NCBI RefSeq assembly: GCF_000802155.2
Contig: NZ_JQGJ02000012.1
Coordinates: forward strand, 1-64,000
Source: Pseudomonas frederiksbergensis
GTDB taxonomy: Bacteria > Pseudomonadota > Gammaproteobacteria > Pseudomonadales > Pseudomonadaceae
Reading direction: 5' to 3'
Length of the DNA stretch: 64,000 nt
Each line of letters starts with the position of its first letter. Position 1 is the first letter of the stretch. The position numbers were made by a program, and so were the translations under genes. The notes under the pieces are model-generated. The model worked only from the letters and a program-made list of their open reading frames with translations. It ran no database searches and was not told the origin of the DNA. Of this stretch, positions 34,066-42,930 are shown in pieces.

Positions 34066-34218
34066 TGTATACAAAATCCTTGCACCTTAAGCATGCATCC
34101 GCGCCCCGTTCGTGGGCGTTCTGCCGTGCCCGTTTGGTTTTTACCTGCGCTAAAAACCACGGTTTGTCTCGCATCCAGCGCCTATGGCACGCATTCTGCG
34201 TAGTAACCCGTATACAAA
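34066..34218 (+). promoter_or_regulatory. Promoter region of the NCS1 permease: candidate sigma-54 site, UAS-like palindrome and repeated GTATACAAA
   Basis: TGGCAC (34185-34190) and GC (34198-34199) give the GG-N10-GC spacing of a sigma-54 promoter. About 27 bp upstream, GGTTTTTA (34136-34143) and TAAAAACC (34151-34158) are perfect inverted arms around seven bases, as expected of an enhancer-binding-protein site. GTATACAAA occurs at 34067 and 34210, a possible GntR-type operator. The gene starts at 34293 with AAGGAG at 34280-34285. Confidence 0.5.
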
Positions 34219-34292
34219 CCACGCCGGCTCCCGTGCGCAGTGTGGTGGACAATCAAACTCGGGGGCACGGCGGCACCTTAAGGAGCCCCGCA

Positions 34293-35747
34293 ATGTCCGA
34301 GCAATTGCCCAACGGCTACAGCCCTCGTCTCTATAACGAAGACCTGGGCCCGCTGCCGCAAAAATGGAATTGGTACAACATTTTCGCGTTCTGGATGAGT
34401 GATGTGCACAGCGTTGGCGGCTACGTGTTTGCCGCCAGCCTGTTCGCGTTGGGCCTGGCGAGTTGGCAGGTGTTGATCGCCTTGCTCGGCGGGATTTGCA
34501 TCGTGCAGTTGATTGCTAATCTAGTCGCCAAGCCGAGCCAACAGGCGGCGGTGCCTTATCCGGTGATTTGCAGGCTGGCATTTGGCGTGTTCGGGGCGAA
34601 TATCCCGGCGGTCATCCGGGGGCTTATCGCCGTGGCCTGGTATGGAATACAGACGTACCTGGCGTCCAGCGCACTGATCATCGTGGTCCTGCGGTTTTTT
34701 CCTTCGATGGAAGCCTACGCGACGCCAAGTTTTGCAGGTTTGTCCTACCTGGGCTGGTTCGGTTTCCTTGGGTTGTGGTTCGTCCAGGCGTTGGTGTTCT
34801 GGACGGGCATGGAGTCGATCCGTCGCTTCATCGACTGGGCCGGGCCGGTGGTGTATGCCGTGATGTTCCTGCTGGCGGGTTGGATCGTGTGGAAGGCCGG
34901 TTGGAGCAACATCAGTTTTACCCTGGCGGAAAAATCCTTGTCGGGCTGGCAGGCATTCGGGCAAGTGATCGTGGCGACGGCCCTGGTGGTGTCGTACTTT
35001 TCCGGCCCAACCTTGAATTTCGGTGATTTCAGCCGCTACTGTCGGAGCATGTCTGACGTACGTCGTGGCAATTTCTGGGGGTTGCCGGTGAATTTCCTGG
35101 CGTTCTCTCTGGTCACCGTGGTGATTGTTTCCGGGACGTTGCCGGTGTTCGGGGAAATGCTCCACGACCCGATCGCCACCGTGGCACGCATCGATAACGA
35201 CGTAGCCGTCTTGCTCGGCGCTTTCGCCTTCGTCACCGCGACCATTGGCATCAATATCGTTGCCAACTTCGTTTCCCCGGCCTTTGACTTTGCCAACGTC
35301 GCGCCGAGCAAGATCAGCTGGCGCGCCGGAGGCATGATCGCGGCGGTGGCATCGATTTTCATCACACCGTGGAACCTGTTCAACAACCCTGAAGTGATCC
35401 ATTACACCCTGGACGTACTGGCGGCGTTTATCGGCCCGCTGTTCGGCATCCTGCTGGTGGACTATTACCTGATCAAGAAGCAGCAGATCGACGTCGATTC
35501 GCTGTTCAACGATGGCCCGACTGGGCGCTACTACTACAGTGGGGGCATTAACTGGACAGCGGTCGAGGCATTGATCCCGGCGACGCTGATGGGCGTGGCG
35601 ATCACGTTCACGCCGTTTCTCCAACCGATGGCCAACTTTGCCTGGTTCACCGGTTGCTTCCTCGGCGGCGTGTTGTATTTCGCCTTGGCGCGACGCCAAT
35701 CCGTCCTACAACTGAACACGTCGCTGAACGCGGCCGGCCAAGCCTGA
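34293..35747 (+). CDS. NCS1-family nucleobase/allantoin-type permease
   Basis: 484 residues from MSEQLPNGYSPRLYNEDLGP, twelve membrane helices. NCS1 marks are present: NEDLGPLPQKWNWYNIFAFW, then GLIAVAWYGIQTYLASSAL and DFSRYCRSMSDVRRGNFWGL. Family members import cytosine, uracil, hydantoins or allantoin with Na+ or H+. No catabolic gene is adjacent, so the substrate stays open. Its TGA directly meets the convergent YbfB-type gene's stop with no gap. Candidate sigma-54 control would fit nitrogen-source uptake. Confidence 0.9.
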   Translation: MSEQLPNGYSPRLYNEDLGPLPQKWNWYNIFAFWMSDVHSVGGYVFAASLFALGLASWQVLIALLGGICIVQLIANLVAKPSQQAAVPYPVICRLAFGVFGANIPAVIRGLIAVAWYGIQTYLASSALIIVVLRFFPSMEAYATPSFAGLSYLGWFGFLGLWFVQALVFWTGMESIRRFIDWAGPVVYAVMFLLAGWIVWKAGWSNISFTLAEKSLSGWQAFGQVIVATALVVSYFSGPTLNFGDFSRYCRSMSDVRRGNFWGLPVNFLAFSLVTVVIVSGTLPVFGEMLHDPIATVARIDNDVAVLLGAFAFVTATIGINIVANFVSPAFDFANVAPSKISWRAGGMIAAVASIFITPWNLFNNPEVIHYTLDVLAAFIGPLFGILLVDYYLIKKQQIDVDSLFNDGPTGRYYYSGGINWTAVEALIPATLMGVAITFTPFLQPMANFAWFTGCFLGGVLYFALARRQSVLQLNTSLNAAGQA

Positions 35748-36920
35748 TCAACGCAGGGCGGTCTGTGCGCAAGGCTTCACCGCGCTTGCGTTGGCGGGGC
35801 GCAGCAGGAGGCCGCCCGCCAGCACCAGACCGCTGCCAGCGATGACCAGCGCGGGTTGCAAGCCACCGCTGAAGTGGCTGCTCAGCGCTGCCAGCAAGGG
35901 GCCGCTGAGCTGGCCGATGGCAAAACACGCCGTCAGCAGTCCGATGTTGCGCTGCGTCGCGTGGGGCGCCAGTTCTCGGGCACGCATCACCACGAGTTGC
36001 ATGCAGGCCAGAAACGGTGAGCCACACAGGACTACGCCCAACGCCAGCCCCGCACCGCTGCCCAGCAGGCACGCAAACACGCCAGCGGCTTGCAGCCACA
36101 ACGTCGCCATCAGCCACCGGCTGGTGGTGTTCGGGTTGGGCTTGCGCAGGCTCACCAGCAACACACCAATGGCGGCGGCCAGGCCGAAGCAGGGCCAAAA
36201 CAGATCCGCCTGCCATTGCCCTTTGAATTGTGCGGATGCCATCTGCGACAGGAACGTCGCCGGAATGATGTAGCCCACGCCATACAAGGCGTAGACCACG
36301 CAGAGTCGGGCGATACCGCTGTTACCGGACACAACGACGGGCGCTGTATGGGTGGCCGCCGCCGTGGGTTTCGGCAGGGCCGGCAGGATCACCAGCAACA
36401 TAATCAATGCCGCACCGGCATACACCAACCACAAGACATCGGAGGTCTGGCCCAGCAGGTTCGAGCCAAGGGCCAACAAGCCTGTCAGGAAAATTCCCAG
36501 TCCCGGTCCGGCAAATACCAGCGCCCCAAGCCGTGGCCGTCCTGCCGCCGCGGCCAAGGGCTGGCTCAGGGCCGTGATCATCACCATCACCCAGGCGCTC
36601 GCCACACCGGTGCCGAAGCGCAATGCCAGGTGCGGCCAGAAGCCCCAGGCCCAGAACGACGCCAGGGTCAGCAGCACGCACAGCCACAGGCCGCCGAGCA
36701 ACCGTCGCTGCACTTGTTCCGGGCGACGGGCGAACATCGCGTCCAGCGCGCCGAGGAAATACCCCAGGTAGTTGGCGGCGGCAATCAGACCGGCGGCGGT
36801 CAAGTCCACCTGACCTTCGCCGATCAAATGAGGTAACTGGGGCGTAAGGGCGAAGCGGCCGATGCCCATGGCCACCATCAGGGCTATGAAGCTGGCAAGC
36901 AGGCGAATCAAGGGCGACAT
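35748..36920 (-). CDS. YbfB/YjiJ-family MFS transporter
   Basis: 390 residues, twelve hydrophobic helices. The opening LLASFIALMVAMGIGRFALT and then AANYLGYFLGALDAMF are characteristic of the YbfB/YjiJ group. The substrate is unknown. It is divergent from the LysR gene with a shared ~100-bp control region, so it is probably that regulator's target. Confidence 0.9.
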   Translation of the reverse strand: MSPLIRLLASFIALMVAMGIGRFALTPQLPHLIGEGQVDLTAAGLIAAANYLGYFLGALDAMFARRPEQVQRRLLGGLWLCVLLTLASFWAWGFWPHLALRFGTGVASAWVMVMITALSQPLAAAAGRPRLGALVFAGPGLGIFLTGLLALGSNLLGQTSDVLWLVYAGAALIMLLVILPALPKPTAAATHTAPVVVSGNSGIARLCVVYALYGVGYIIPATFLSQMASAQFKGQWQADLFWPCFGLAAAIGVLLVSLRKPNPNTTSRWLMATLWLQAAGVFACLLGSGAGLALGVVLCGSPFLACMQLVVMRARELAPHATQRNIGLLTACFAIGQLSGPLLAALSSHFSGGLQPALVIAGSGLVLAGGLLLRPANASAVKPCAQTALR

Positions 36921-36972
36921 GGTCGTTCTCCAGCGTTGAGGCGAATGACCGTCAGGCTAGGACTGATTGACT

Positions 36973-36987
36973 TTCATTAAAAATGAA
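36973..36987. promoter_or_regulatory. Candidate LysR operator
   Basis: TTCATTAAAAATGAA is a perfect 6+3+6 inverted repeat midway between the divergent MFS and LysR genes, with the T-N13-A shape expected of a LysR site. Confidence 0.55.
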
Positions 36988-37023
36988 TAATAGTGAGCAA
37001 CTTGTTCTTTTTTGGAGATGGTC

Positions 37024-37917
37024 GTGGAGTTCAGCCAGTTACGGATTTTCCAGGCCGTGGCCGAGGAAGGTTCCATCACCCGGGCAGCGGAGCGCTTGCA
37101 CCGGGTGCCATCGAACCTGTCGACCCGGCTCAAGCAGCTCGAAGAGCAGTTGGGCGTGGATCTTTTCCTACGGGAGCGTCAGCGTTTGCAGTTGTCGCCT
37201 GCAGGAAAAGTCTTGTTGGATTATGCGACCAAGCTGTTCGCCCTGCATGACGAAGCCCACGCGGCGGTGCAGGGCGGTCAGCCGGCCGGGGATTTCCTGC
37301 TGGGCACGATGTACAGCACGGCGGCGACGCATTTGCCGGACCTGCTGGCGGCATATCACCGGGCTTACCCGGCGGTGAACCTGCAGGTGCAATCGGGGCC
37401 AAGTGGTGAATTGCTCGAAGGCCTGCTTACCAATCGCCTCGATGCGGCGCTGGTGGACGGCCCGCTGGAACTGGCGGGATTGGATGGCGTGCCATTGTGC
37501 GACGAACGGTTGGTGCTGATCACCGAGGCGGACCACGCGCCGGTACGCAGTGCGCTGGACGTGGAAGGCCGCGCGGTATTCACCTTCCGCCGGGGCTGTT
37601 CGTACCGGATGCGCCTGGAGGCCTGGTTTGCCCATGATCACGCAACCATGGGCCGGGCGATGGAGATCGAGTCGTACCAGGGGATGCTGGCGTGTGTCAT
37701 CGCCGGGTCCGGGGTAGCGTTGATGTCGGAGTCGATGCTCGCCAGCCTGCCGGGCCGCGAGCGTGTGGTGGCGCATCCACTGGCCGAACCATTTGCCAGC
37801 GCGACGACGTGGTTGATGTGGCGCAAAGGCATGGTCGGCGCCAACCTGAACGCCTGGATCGAGTTGCAACAACAAGCGTGGCCGCGGGCGCCCATGATCA
37901 CGGCGCAATCGGCTTGA
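37024..37917 (+). CDS. LysR-family regulator
   Basis: 297 residues. The N-terminal HTH is MEFSQLRIFQAVAEEGSITR AAERLHRVPSNLSTRLKQLE; an effector domain follows (~90-297). GTG 37024 is chosen because GGAG lies six bases ahead; ATG 37018 would put it directly on the start. The HTH recalls PtrR-type (putrescine-utilisation) regulators, but that is memory of family look, not proof. It is divergent from the YbfB-type MFS gene. Confidence 0.88.
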   Translation: MEFSQLRIFQAVAEEGSITRAAERLHRVPSNLSTRLKQLEEQLGVDLFLRERQRLQLSPAGKVLLDYATKLFALHDEAHAAVQGGQPAGDFLLGTMYSTAATHLPDLLAAYHRAYPAVNLQVQSGPSGELLEGLLTNRLDAALVDGPLELAGLDGVPLCDERLVLITEADHAPVRSALDVEGRAVFTFRRGCSYRMRLEAWFAHDHATMGRAMEIESYQGMLACVIAGSGVALMSESMLASLPGRERVVAHPLAEPFASATTWLMWRKGMVGANLNAWIELQQQAWPRAPMITAQSA

Positions 37918-38056
37918 ACTCACAGCCTGGGATTTGGATCAATTCAGTAACAGATCATTGCAATCTGTAACGAGCATTGCGTAGGACTTCGGACTATTAT
38001 CAGTGCGAAGGGGCCACAGAAATCTGCCGCTCGCACCACCCTGAGGGGGCACCACG

Positions 38057-38185
38057 ATGAAAGAGAAAATCCAGAACTGGCTTCACGACTTGGGGGTCGC
38101 GCTCGGCCTCATTGAGCCGCCCATGCAGCCGATACCGATCCGCACTGACGATGAGCAACGCCGCCGCCAGCCGCGCCGCCGGTAA
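38057..38185 (+). CDS. 42-residue microprotein, PA1414-like
   Basis: MKEKIQNWLHDLGVALGLIE, then PPMQPIPIRTDDEQRRRQPR and two Arg. GAGGGGG lies six to nine bases before ATG. It has an amphipathic N-terminal helix and a basic tail. The neighbouring gbu block corresponds to PA1418-PA1422 of P. aeruginosa, which makes this the likely counterpart of the small PA1414 family. Function unknown. A very strong hairpin follows. Confidence 0.75.
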   Translation: MKEKIQNWLHDLGVALGLIEPPMQPIPIRTDDEQRRRQPRRR

Positions 38186-38203
38186 ACCCACCCGTTTTTG
38201 GAG

Positions 38204-38257
38204 AGATCGCAGTTCCAGAGCCTTTCGATTGAAAGACTCTGGAACTGCGATCTTTTT
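38204..38257 (+). terminator. Strong terminator with 17-bp stem
   Basis: AGATCGCAGTTCCAGAG (38204-38220) pairs perfectly with CTCTGGAACTGCGATCT (38237-38253), and the loop holds its own CTTTC/GAAAG stem. A T-run follows. It lies 18 bases past the microprotein's stop. Confidence 0.88.
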
Positions 38258-38281
38258 ATTTGCGATGTGAATTCCTATGGC

Positions 38282-38313
38282 AAAAAAAGGGCATGGCCAC
38301 CGACGCCATGCCC
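38282..38313 (-). terminator. Terminator of the gbuA-transporter operon
   Basis: GGGCATGGC (38289-38297) and GCCATGCCC (38305-38313) with a seven-base loop. On the minus strand it is followed by seven T. It lies 26 bp past the stop of the sodium symporter. Confidence 0.88.
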
Positions 38314-38339
38314 ATCGAAGAAACCTTTCTGCTATTTGA

Positions 38340-39728
38340 TCAAGCCGCCTTAGGCACCACATTCGACCGCGGCGACAACAAGCTCACCACCACGAAACTC
38401 ACCAACGCGACGCTCAAGCTGTAATAGATCGGCGTGTTCGCATCCAAACCATCCTTGAACATGAAGAACAGCGCGGTCACGAAGCCCAGCGACATGCTGG
38501 TGATCGCTCCGGCCGTGGTGGCGCGTTTCCAGTAGATGGCGCCGATCAGCGGGATCAGCATGCCGCCCACCAATAGGTTGTAGGCCAGGGTCAGGGCACT
38601 GATGACATCGCTGACCACCAGGGCGATTGCCAGGACCACCGCACCGAGCAGCAAGGTTGCGATGCGGTTTTCATGGACGTCGCCGTTGCCGCTTTCACGA
38701 CCCTGGCGCAGACGCGGCAACAAATCCTGGACCACCGTAGTGGAAGCCGCGAGCAGCCCCGCCGCCGCCGTGGACATCAGCGCCGCAAGTGCGGCGGCGA
38801 TCACCAGGCCGCGTATCCCGTTGGGCAAGCTGTGTTGCACCACGCTTGCAAAGGCGTTGTTGACGTTTTCCAGGTCCGGCAGCAGTACCTTGGCGGCCAT
38901 GCCGATCAGCGCACCGGCCAGGCCGTAGAGCACGCAATACAGGCCGGCGGCGGTTCCGGCGACTTTCGCCACGCCTTCGCTGCGGGCGGTGAACACTCGC
39001 TGCCAGATGTCCTGACCGATGAAGATGCCGAAGAAGTAGATCAGGAAATACGTGATGATGGTGTCCCAGCCAATGGCGGTGAAATCGAAATAGCGCGCCG
39101 GCAAGGCCGCCACCATTGCGTCCCAGCCTCCGGCATCACTGATGGACATCGGCATCAGCAAAAACACCAGGCCGATGGTCATGATGAGGAACTGCACGAT
39201 GTCGGTCAGGGTCAGCGACCACATCCCGCCGATGGTTGAATACAGCACCACCACGCCGCCGCCCACCAGGATCGAGACCCAGAAGGGCAGGCCGAACAGC
39301 ACCTGCATGACGGTGCCGATGGCGATGGTCGACGTGGCGCCGATCATCAGCGCGTAGACCAGCATGATCAGCGCGCTGGCATGCCGCGCAGCCGGGTTGT
39401 AGCGGCGCTCCAGCACTTGGGTCACGGTATAGATCTTCAGTTTGAGCAACGGTTTGGCGAGAAACAGACTCAGCCCGACGATGCCCAGGCCGATAGCGCC
39501 GCACAGCCAGAATCCGGAAATGCCATGGACGTAGCCCAGGCGCACAGTGCCGATGGTCGATGCACCGCCCAGGACGGTGGCGGCCATGGTGCCCAGGTAA
39601 AAGCCCGGGCCGAGGTTGCGCCCGGCGACGAGATAGTCGTCACGGGTCTTGGCGCGGCGCATGCCGTACCAGCCCAGGGCGATCATGCCGGCGGCGTAGA
39701 TGAGAACGACGATTAAATCCAAGGCCAT
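38340..39728 (-). CDS. Sodium:solute symporter (SSS family)
   Basis: 462 residues, about 13 helices. SSS signature pieces are AGRNLGPGFYLGTMAATVLG GASTIG near the start and GQDIWQRVFTARSE in the middle. Last gene of the operon gbuA - NTF2-like - NCS1 - SSS, 72 bp after the NCS1 gene. The position suggests uptake of guanidino compounds or their breakdown products. It matches my memory of PA1418. Confidence 0.9.
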   Translation of the reverse strand: MALDLIVVLIYAAGMIALGWYGMRRAKTRDDYLVAGRNLGPGFYLGTMAATVLGGASTIGTVRLGYVHGISGFWLCGAIGLGIVGLSLFLAKPLLKLKIYTVTQVLERRYNPAARHASALIMLVYALMIGATSTIAIGTVMQVLFGLPFWVSILVGGGVVVLYSTIGGMWSLTLTDIVQFLIMTIGLVFLLMPMSISDAGGWDAMVAALPARYFDFTAIGWDTIITYFLIYFFGIFIGQDIWQRVFTARSEGVAKVAGTAAGLYCVLYGLAGALIGMAAKVLLPDLENVNNAFASVVQHSLPNGIRGLVIAAALAALMSTAAAGLLAASTTVVQDLLPRLRQGRESGNGDVHENRIATLLLGAVVLAIALVVSDVISALTLAYNLLVGGMLIPLIGAIYWKRATTAGAITSMSLGFVTALFFMFKDGLDANTPIYYSLSVALVSFVVVSLLSPRSNVVPKAA

Positions 39729-39800
39729 GATGGCGTGTCTCCGATTGTATTTTTTATGTGGGGCGAGGCTGCTGGCGCTGACGCCATGGGAATTGGTCAG

Positions 39801-41303
39801 TCAGGCGGCCTGTCGCAGTTCTGACGGGTTGAGCGGATCAGTGCTACGCGGATCCCGCGGCCCATACACCGCCGCCGGTTCCGGAAACAGCCCCAGCAAT
39901 GCCAGGTACACCACCGACGCCAGCCCCAAGGTCACCGGCAGGCTGATGTCGATACCACCGGCCAATTCCCCCAATGGTCCGACGAACTGCCCCGGCAGGT
40001 TGACGAAGCACAGCCCCACCAACGCGCTGGGAATCCAAGCCCCCAGGCCGCGCCAGTTCCAGCCGTGGCTGAACCAGTAGCGCCCGCCGGTTTCGCCGCG
40101 GGTGAACACTTGCAAGTCATCCGGGCAGTAGAAGCCACGACGCACCACCAGACCGATGATCATGATCACCATCCAGGGTGTGGTGCAGGTGATGATCAGC
40201 ACGGCGAAGGTCGAGACGCTCTGCACCAGGTTTGCCGCGAACCGCCCTATGAAGATGAAGGCGATCGACAGCACGCCGATCAGCAGCGTCGCCTTGACCC
40301 GCGACAGCACCCTTGGGAATACGCTGGACATGTCCAACCCGGTGCCATACAGCGACGTGGTGCCGGTGGACATGCCACCGATCACCGCGATCAGGCACAC
40401 CGGCAGGAAGAACCACCCCGGCGACACCGCCAGCAACCCGCCTACATAGTTATTGGCCGCGATGTAGTCTGGCGCCTTGATCGCCACGATGGTGGCGGTG
40501 GCGAGGCCGAACAGGAACGGGATCAGCGTCGCCAGTTGCGCGGCGATCACCGCCAGCATGATGCGCGGCTTGGGCGTGTTGCGTGGGATGTAGCGCGACC
40601 AGTCACCCAGGAACGCGCCGAAGGAAATCGGGTTGCTCATGGCCACCAGCGCCGCGCCGATGAAGGCCGCGTAGAAGCCCGGCTGGCCGAGGGCGACCGT
40701 GCCGGCGAACTGGCTGTCGAAACTCGGCGCGAAGGCAAAGATGCCCAACAAGAACAACAGGCTCGCGGCCCATACGGCGATGCGGTTGACCCACAGCATG
40801 AAGCGGAAGCCGTAGATGCAAACCGTCAGTACCAGCAAGGCAAACAGGCCGTAGGCCAGGCCCAGGCTCAGGTCGGTTTCCGGCACGCCGATCAATCGCT
40901 TGGCACCGCCGATCAACGCATCGCCCGAACTCCACACCGACAGCGAGAAAAACGCGATGGCGGTCAGCAGCGACAGGAATGAACCGACGATGCGTCCGTG
41001 CACACCGAAATGCGCACCGGAAGACACCGCGTTGTTGGTGCCGTTGAGCGGACCGAACAGGCCCATCGGCGCGAGAATGATCGAACCGACCAATACCCCC
41101 AGCACAATCGCCCAGACACCGGCCTGGAACGACAGGCCGAACAGCACCGGGAAACTGCCGAGCACGGCGGTGGCAAAGGTATTGGCGCCGCCGAAGATCA
41201 GCCGAAACAGATCGCCCGGGCCGGCGGTTCGTTCATGGTCCGGGATCTGCTCGACCCCGTTGGTTTCAATCTGCGTAAGGCTTTTATCGTTATTGTTATT
41301 CAT
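39801..41303 (-). CDS. NCS1-type cytosine/purine permease-like transporter
   Basis: 500 residues, twelve helices (purine-cytosine permease-like). Blocks: FGGANTFATAVLGSFPVLFG, SNPISFGAFLGDWSRYIPRN and GMSTGTTSLYGTGLDMSSVF. It lies between the NTF2-like gene (52-bp gap) and the sodium symporter, in the same order as PA1419. Co-transcription with guanidinobutyrase suggests a nitrogenous substrate. Confidence 0.88.
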   Translation of the reverse strand: MNNNNDKSLTQIETNGVEQIPDHERTAGPGDLFRLIFGGANTFATAVLGSFPVLFGLSFQAGVWAIVLGVLVGSIILAPMGLFGPLNGTNNAVSSGAHFGVHGRIVGSFLSLLTAIAFFSLSVWSSGDALIGGAKRLIGVPETDLSLGLAYGLFALLVLTVCIYGFRFMLWVNRIAVWAASLLFLLGIFAFAPSFDSQFAGTVALGQPGFYAAFIGAALVAMSNPISFGAFLGDWSRYIPRNTPKPRIMLAVIAAQLATLIPFLFGLATATIVAIKAPDYIAANNYVGGLLAVSPGWFFLPVCLIAVIGGMSTGTTSLYGTGLDMSSVFPRVLSRVKATLLIGVLSIAFIFIGRFAANLVQSVSTFAVLIITCTTPWMVIMIIGLVVRRGFYCPDDLQVFTRGETGGRYWFSHGWNWRGLGAWIPSALVGLCFVNLPGQFVGPLGELAGGIDISLPVTLGLASVVYLALLGLFPEPAAVYGPRDPRSTDPLNPSELRQAA

Positions 41304-41355
41304 GATCTGCTCCGATCATCGAGGCGCATTCATCGGCTGTGAATGTCGCCTGTGG

Positions 41356-41763
41356 CTAAGGGGGTGGCAGCCCTTCCGGCATTGCGGACAAATGTTCATG
41401 ACAGGCCAGCCATAGGCCTTGTTGTTCTTGGCGAAACACAATGGTTTCGCGCTCCTGGCTAAAGTGAAGCTCCCCTTGCATGCGCAGCTGGGTGGCCACG
41501 TCATGGATGAAAATCGCCACGTCTCCTTGCAGGCTGACGTAGGCGTTGCTCGAGGTGCAGCTCAGCACCTCGAAGCCATCCTCGGCCCGCCAGCGATCCC
41601 ACAACACCTGGTAGGCGTCGCGGGACAGCAGGGGGTGTTCGAGGGTATGGAACACGAAACTCGCGTCGGCCGTGAACGCGCCAAAATAGGCGTCGCGGTC
41701 ATTGCGGGCGAAGGCGGACACCAGTTTGGCAGCGGCCTCGAGGACTTGGTCTCGATCGTTCAT
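41356..41763 (-). CDS. NTF2-like (SnoaL/DUF4440-type) protein
   Basis: 135 residues. It shows the NTF2 fold order: LEAAAKLVSAFARNDRDAYF, GAFTADASFVFHTLEHPLLS, then beta strands ending RETIVFRQEQQGLWLACHEH. Such small proteins bind ligands or catalyse simple reactions. It starts nine bases after gbuA and corresponds to PA1420; its role in guanidinobutyrate use is unknown. Confidence 0.82.
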   Translation of the reverse strand: MNDRDQVLEAAAKLVSAFARNDRDAYFGAFTADASFVFHTLEHPLLSRDAYQVLWDRWRAEDGFEVLSCTSSNAYVSLQGDVAIFIHDVATQLRMQGELHFSQERETIVFRQEQQGLWLACHEHLSAMPEGLPPP

Positions 41764-41772
41764 GGCCGGGCC

Positions 41773-42723
41773 TCAGCGATGGACCACGCCGGGCAGTACG
41801 CAGAGCATCTCGTACAGCAGGTTGGCGCCCAGCAGCGAGGTGTTGCCGGTGGTGTCGTACGGCGGCGAAACTTCTACCAGATCGCAACCGACCAGGTCGA
41901 GGCCTTGGCAGCCACGGACGATTTCAATCGCTTGGATAGTGGTCAATCCACCGATTTCCGGGGTGCCGGTGCCGGGCGCCCAGGCTGGGTCGATGCCGTC
42001 GATGTCGAAGCTCAGGTACACCGGGCCGCCGCCGACTTTTTCACGCACTTCAGCCATCAACGGCGCCAGGGATTTGTGCCAGCACTCCTCGGCCTGGACC
42101 ACGCGGAAACCCTGGTTGCGGCTCCAATTGAAGTCATCGGCGGTGTAGCCCTGGGCGCGCAGGCCGATCTGCACCACGCGGTCACAATCGAGCAAGCCTT
42201 CTTCCACGGCGCGGCGGAAGGTGGTGCCGTGGGCGATTTTCTCGCCGAACATGTGGTCGTTCACATCGGCATGGGCGTCGATGTGCACCAGGCCGACCTT
42301 GCCGTGTTTCTTGTGGATCGCCCGCAGGATCGGCAGGGTGATGGTGTGGTCACCGCCCAGGGTCAGGGGGATGACATTGTGTTCGAGGATCTTGTGGTAC
42401 GACTCTTCGATGATTCGTACCGCGTCCAGCAGGTTGAAGGTGTTGATCGCCACGTCACCGATGTCCGCCACCGACAATGAGTCGAACGGCGCGGCACCGG
42501 TGGCCATGTTGTAGGGGCGGATCATCACGGATTCGGCGCGGATTTCGCGCGGGCCGAAGCGGGTGCCGGCGCGCAGGGAGGTGCCGATGTCCAGCGGCAC
42601 GCCGACAAAGGCAGCGTCCAGGCCGGCAGCGGTGGGAAGGTGGGGGAGTCGCATCATGGTGGCGATGCCGCCGAAGCGCGGCATTTCGTTGCCGCCCAGT
42701 GGTTGATGAAGAATCTTGTCCAC
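41773..42723 (-). CDS. gbuA: Guanidinobutyrase (ureohydrolase family)
   Basis: 316 residues. The ureohydrolase metal sites are all present: LTLGGDHTITLP, VHIDAHADVNDHMFGEKIAH, and YLSFDIDGIDPAWAPGTGTP. The opening MDKILHQPLGGNEMPRFGGI matches my memory of P. aeruginosa GbuA, which hydrolyses 4-guanidinobutyrate to 4-aminobutyrate and urea with Mn2+. The divergent LysR gene (gbuR) and the order of the neighbours support guanidinobutyrase over agmatinase. First gene of the operon. Confidence 0.9.
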   Translation of the reverse strand: MDKILHQPLGGNEMPRFGGIATMMRLPHLPTAAGLDAAFVGVPLDIGTSLRAGTRFGPREIRAESVMIRPYNMATGAAPFDSLSVADIGDVAINTFNLLDAVRIIEESYHKILEHNVIPLTLGGDHTITLPILRAIHKKHGKVGLVHIDAHADVNDHMFGEKIAHGTTFRRAVEEGLLDCDRVVQIGLRAQGYTADDFNWSRNQGFRVVQAEECWHKSLAPLMAEVREKVGGGPVYLSFDIDGIDPAWAPGTGTPEIGGLTTIQAIEIVRGCQGLDLVGCDLVEVSPPYDTTGNTSLLGANLLYEMLCVLPGVVHR

Positions 42724-42807
42724 GGGTAGGGCCTCATCGTTGTTTTATTTATCAGGGGCCGATTCTGCGAAAAGCTTTTGCCGTGAAGAATCGCTGGCGG
42801 CAAATAC

Positions 42808-42831
42808 TTAGTTCAGATTTTTCTAAACTAA
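42808..42831. promoter_or_regulatory. Candidate GbuR operator
   Basis: TTAGTTCAGA, TTTT, TCTAAACTAA: the ten-base arms are inverted with one mismatch, in the middle of the gbuA-gbuR intergenic region. This is the place and form of a LysR-type activation site. Confidence 0.6.
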
Positions 42832-42867
42832 TGACGGGCGGGGCGATAGACTCCGCAGCAACGCAAT

Positions 42868-42895
42868 CCCAGCGGGCATGATGCCCCTCGCCACA
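42868..42895. repeat. Degenerate REP fragment
   Basis: CCCAGCGGGCATGATGCCCC then TCGCCACA resembles a REP core with an altered loop (GGGCATGATGCCC). It lies between the operator and gbuR. Confidence 0.5.
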
Positions 42896-42930
42896 AAGTT
42901 GCAGAGACCCGCCTCTATGGAGACGCCCCA

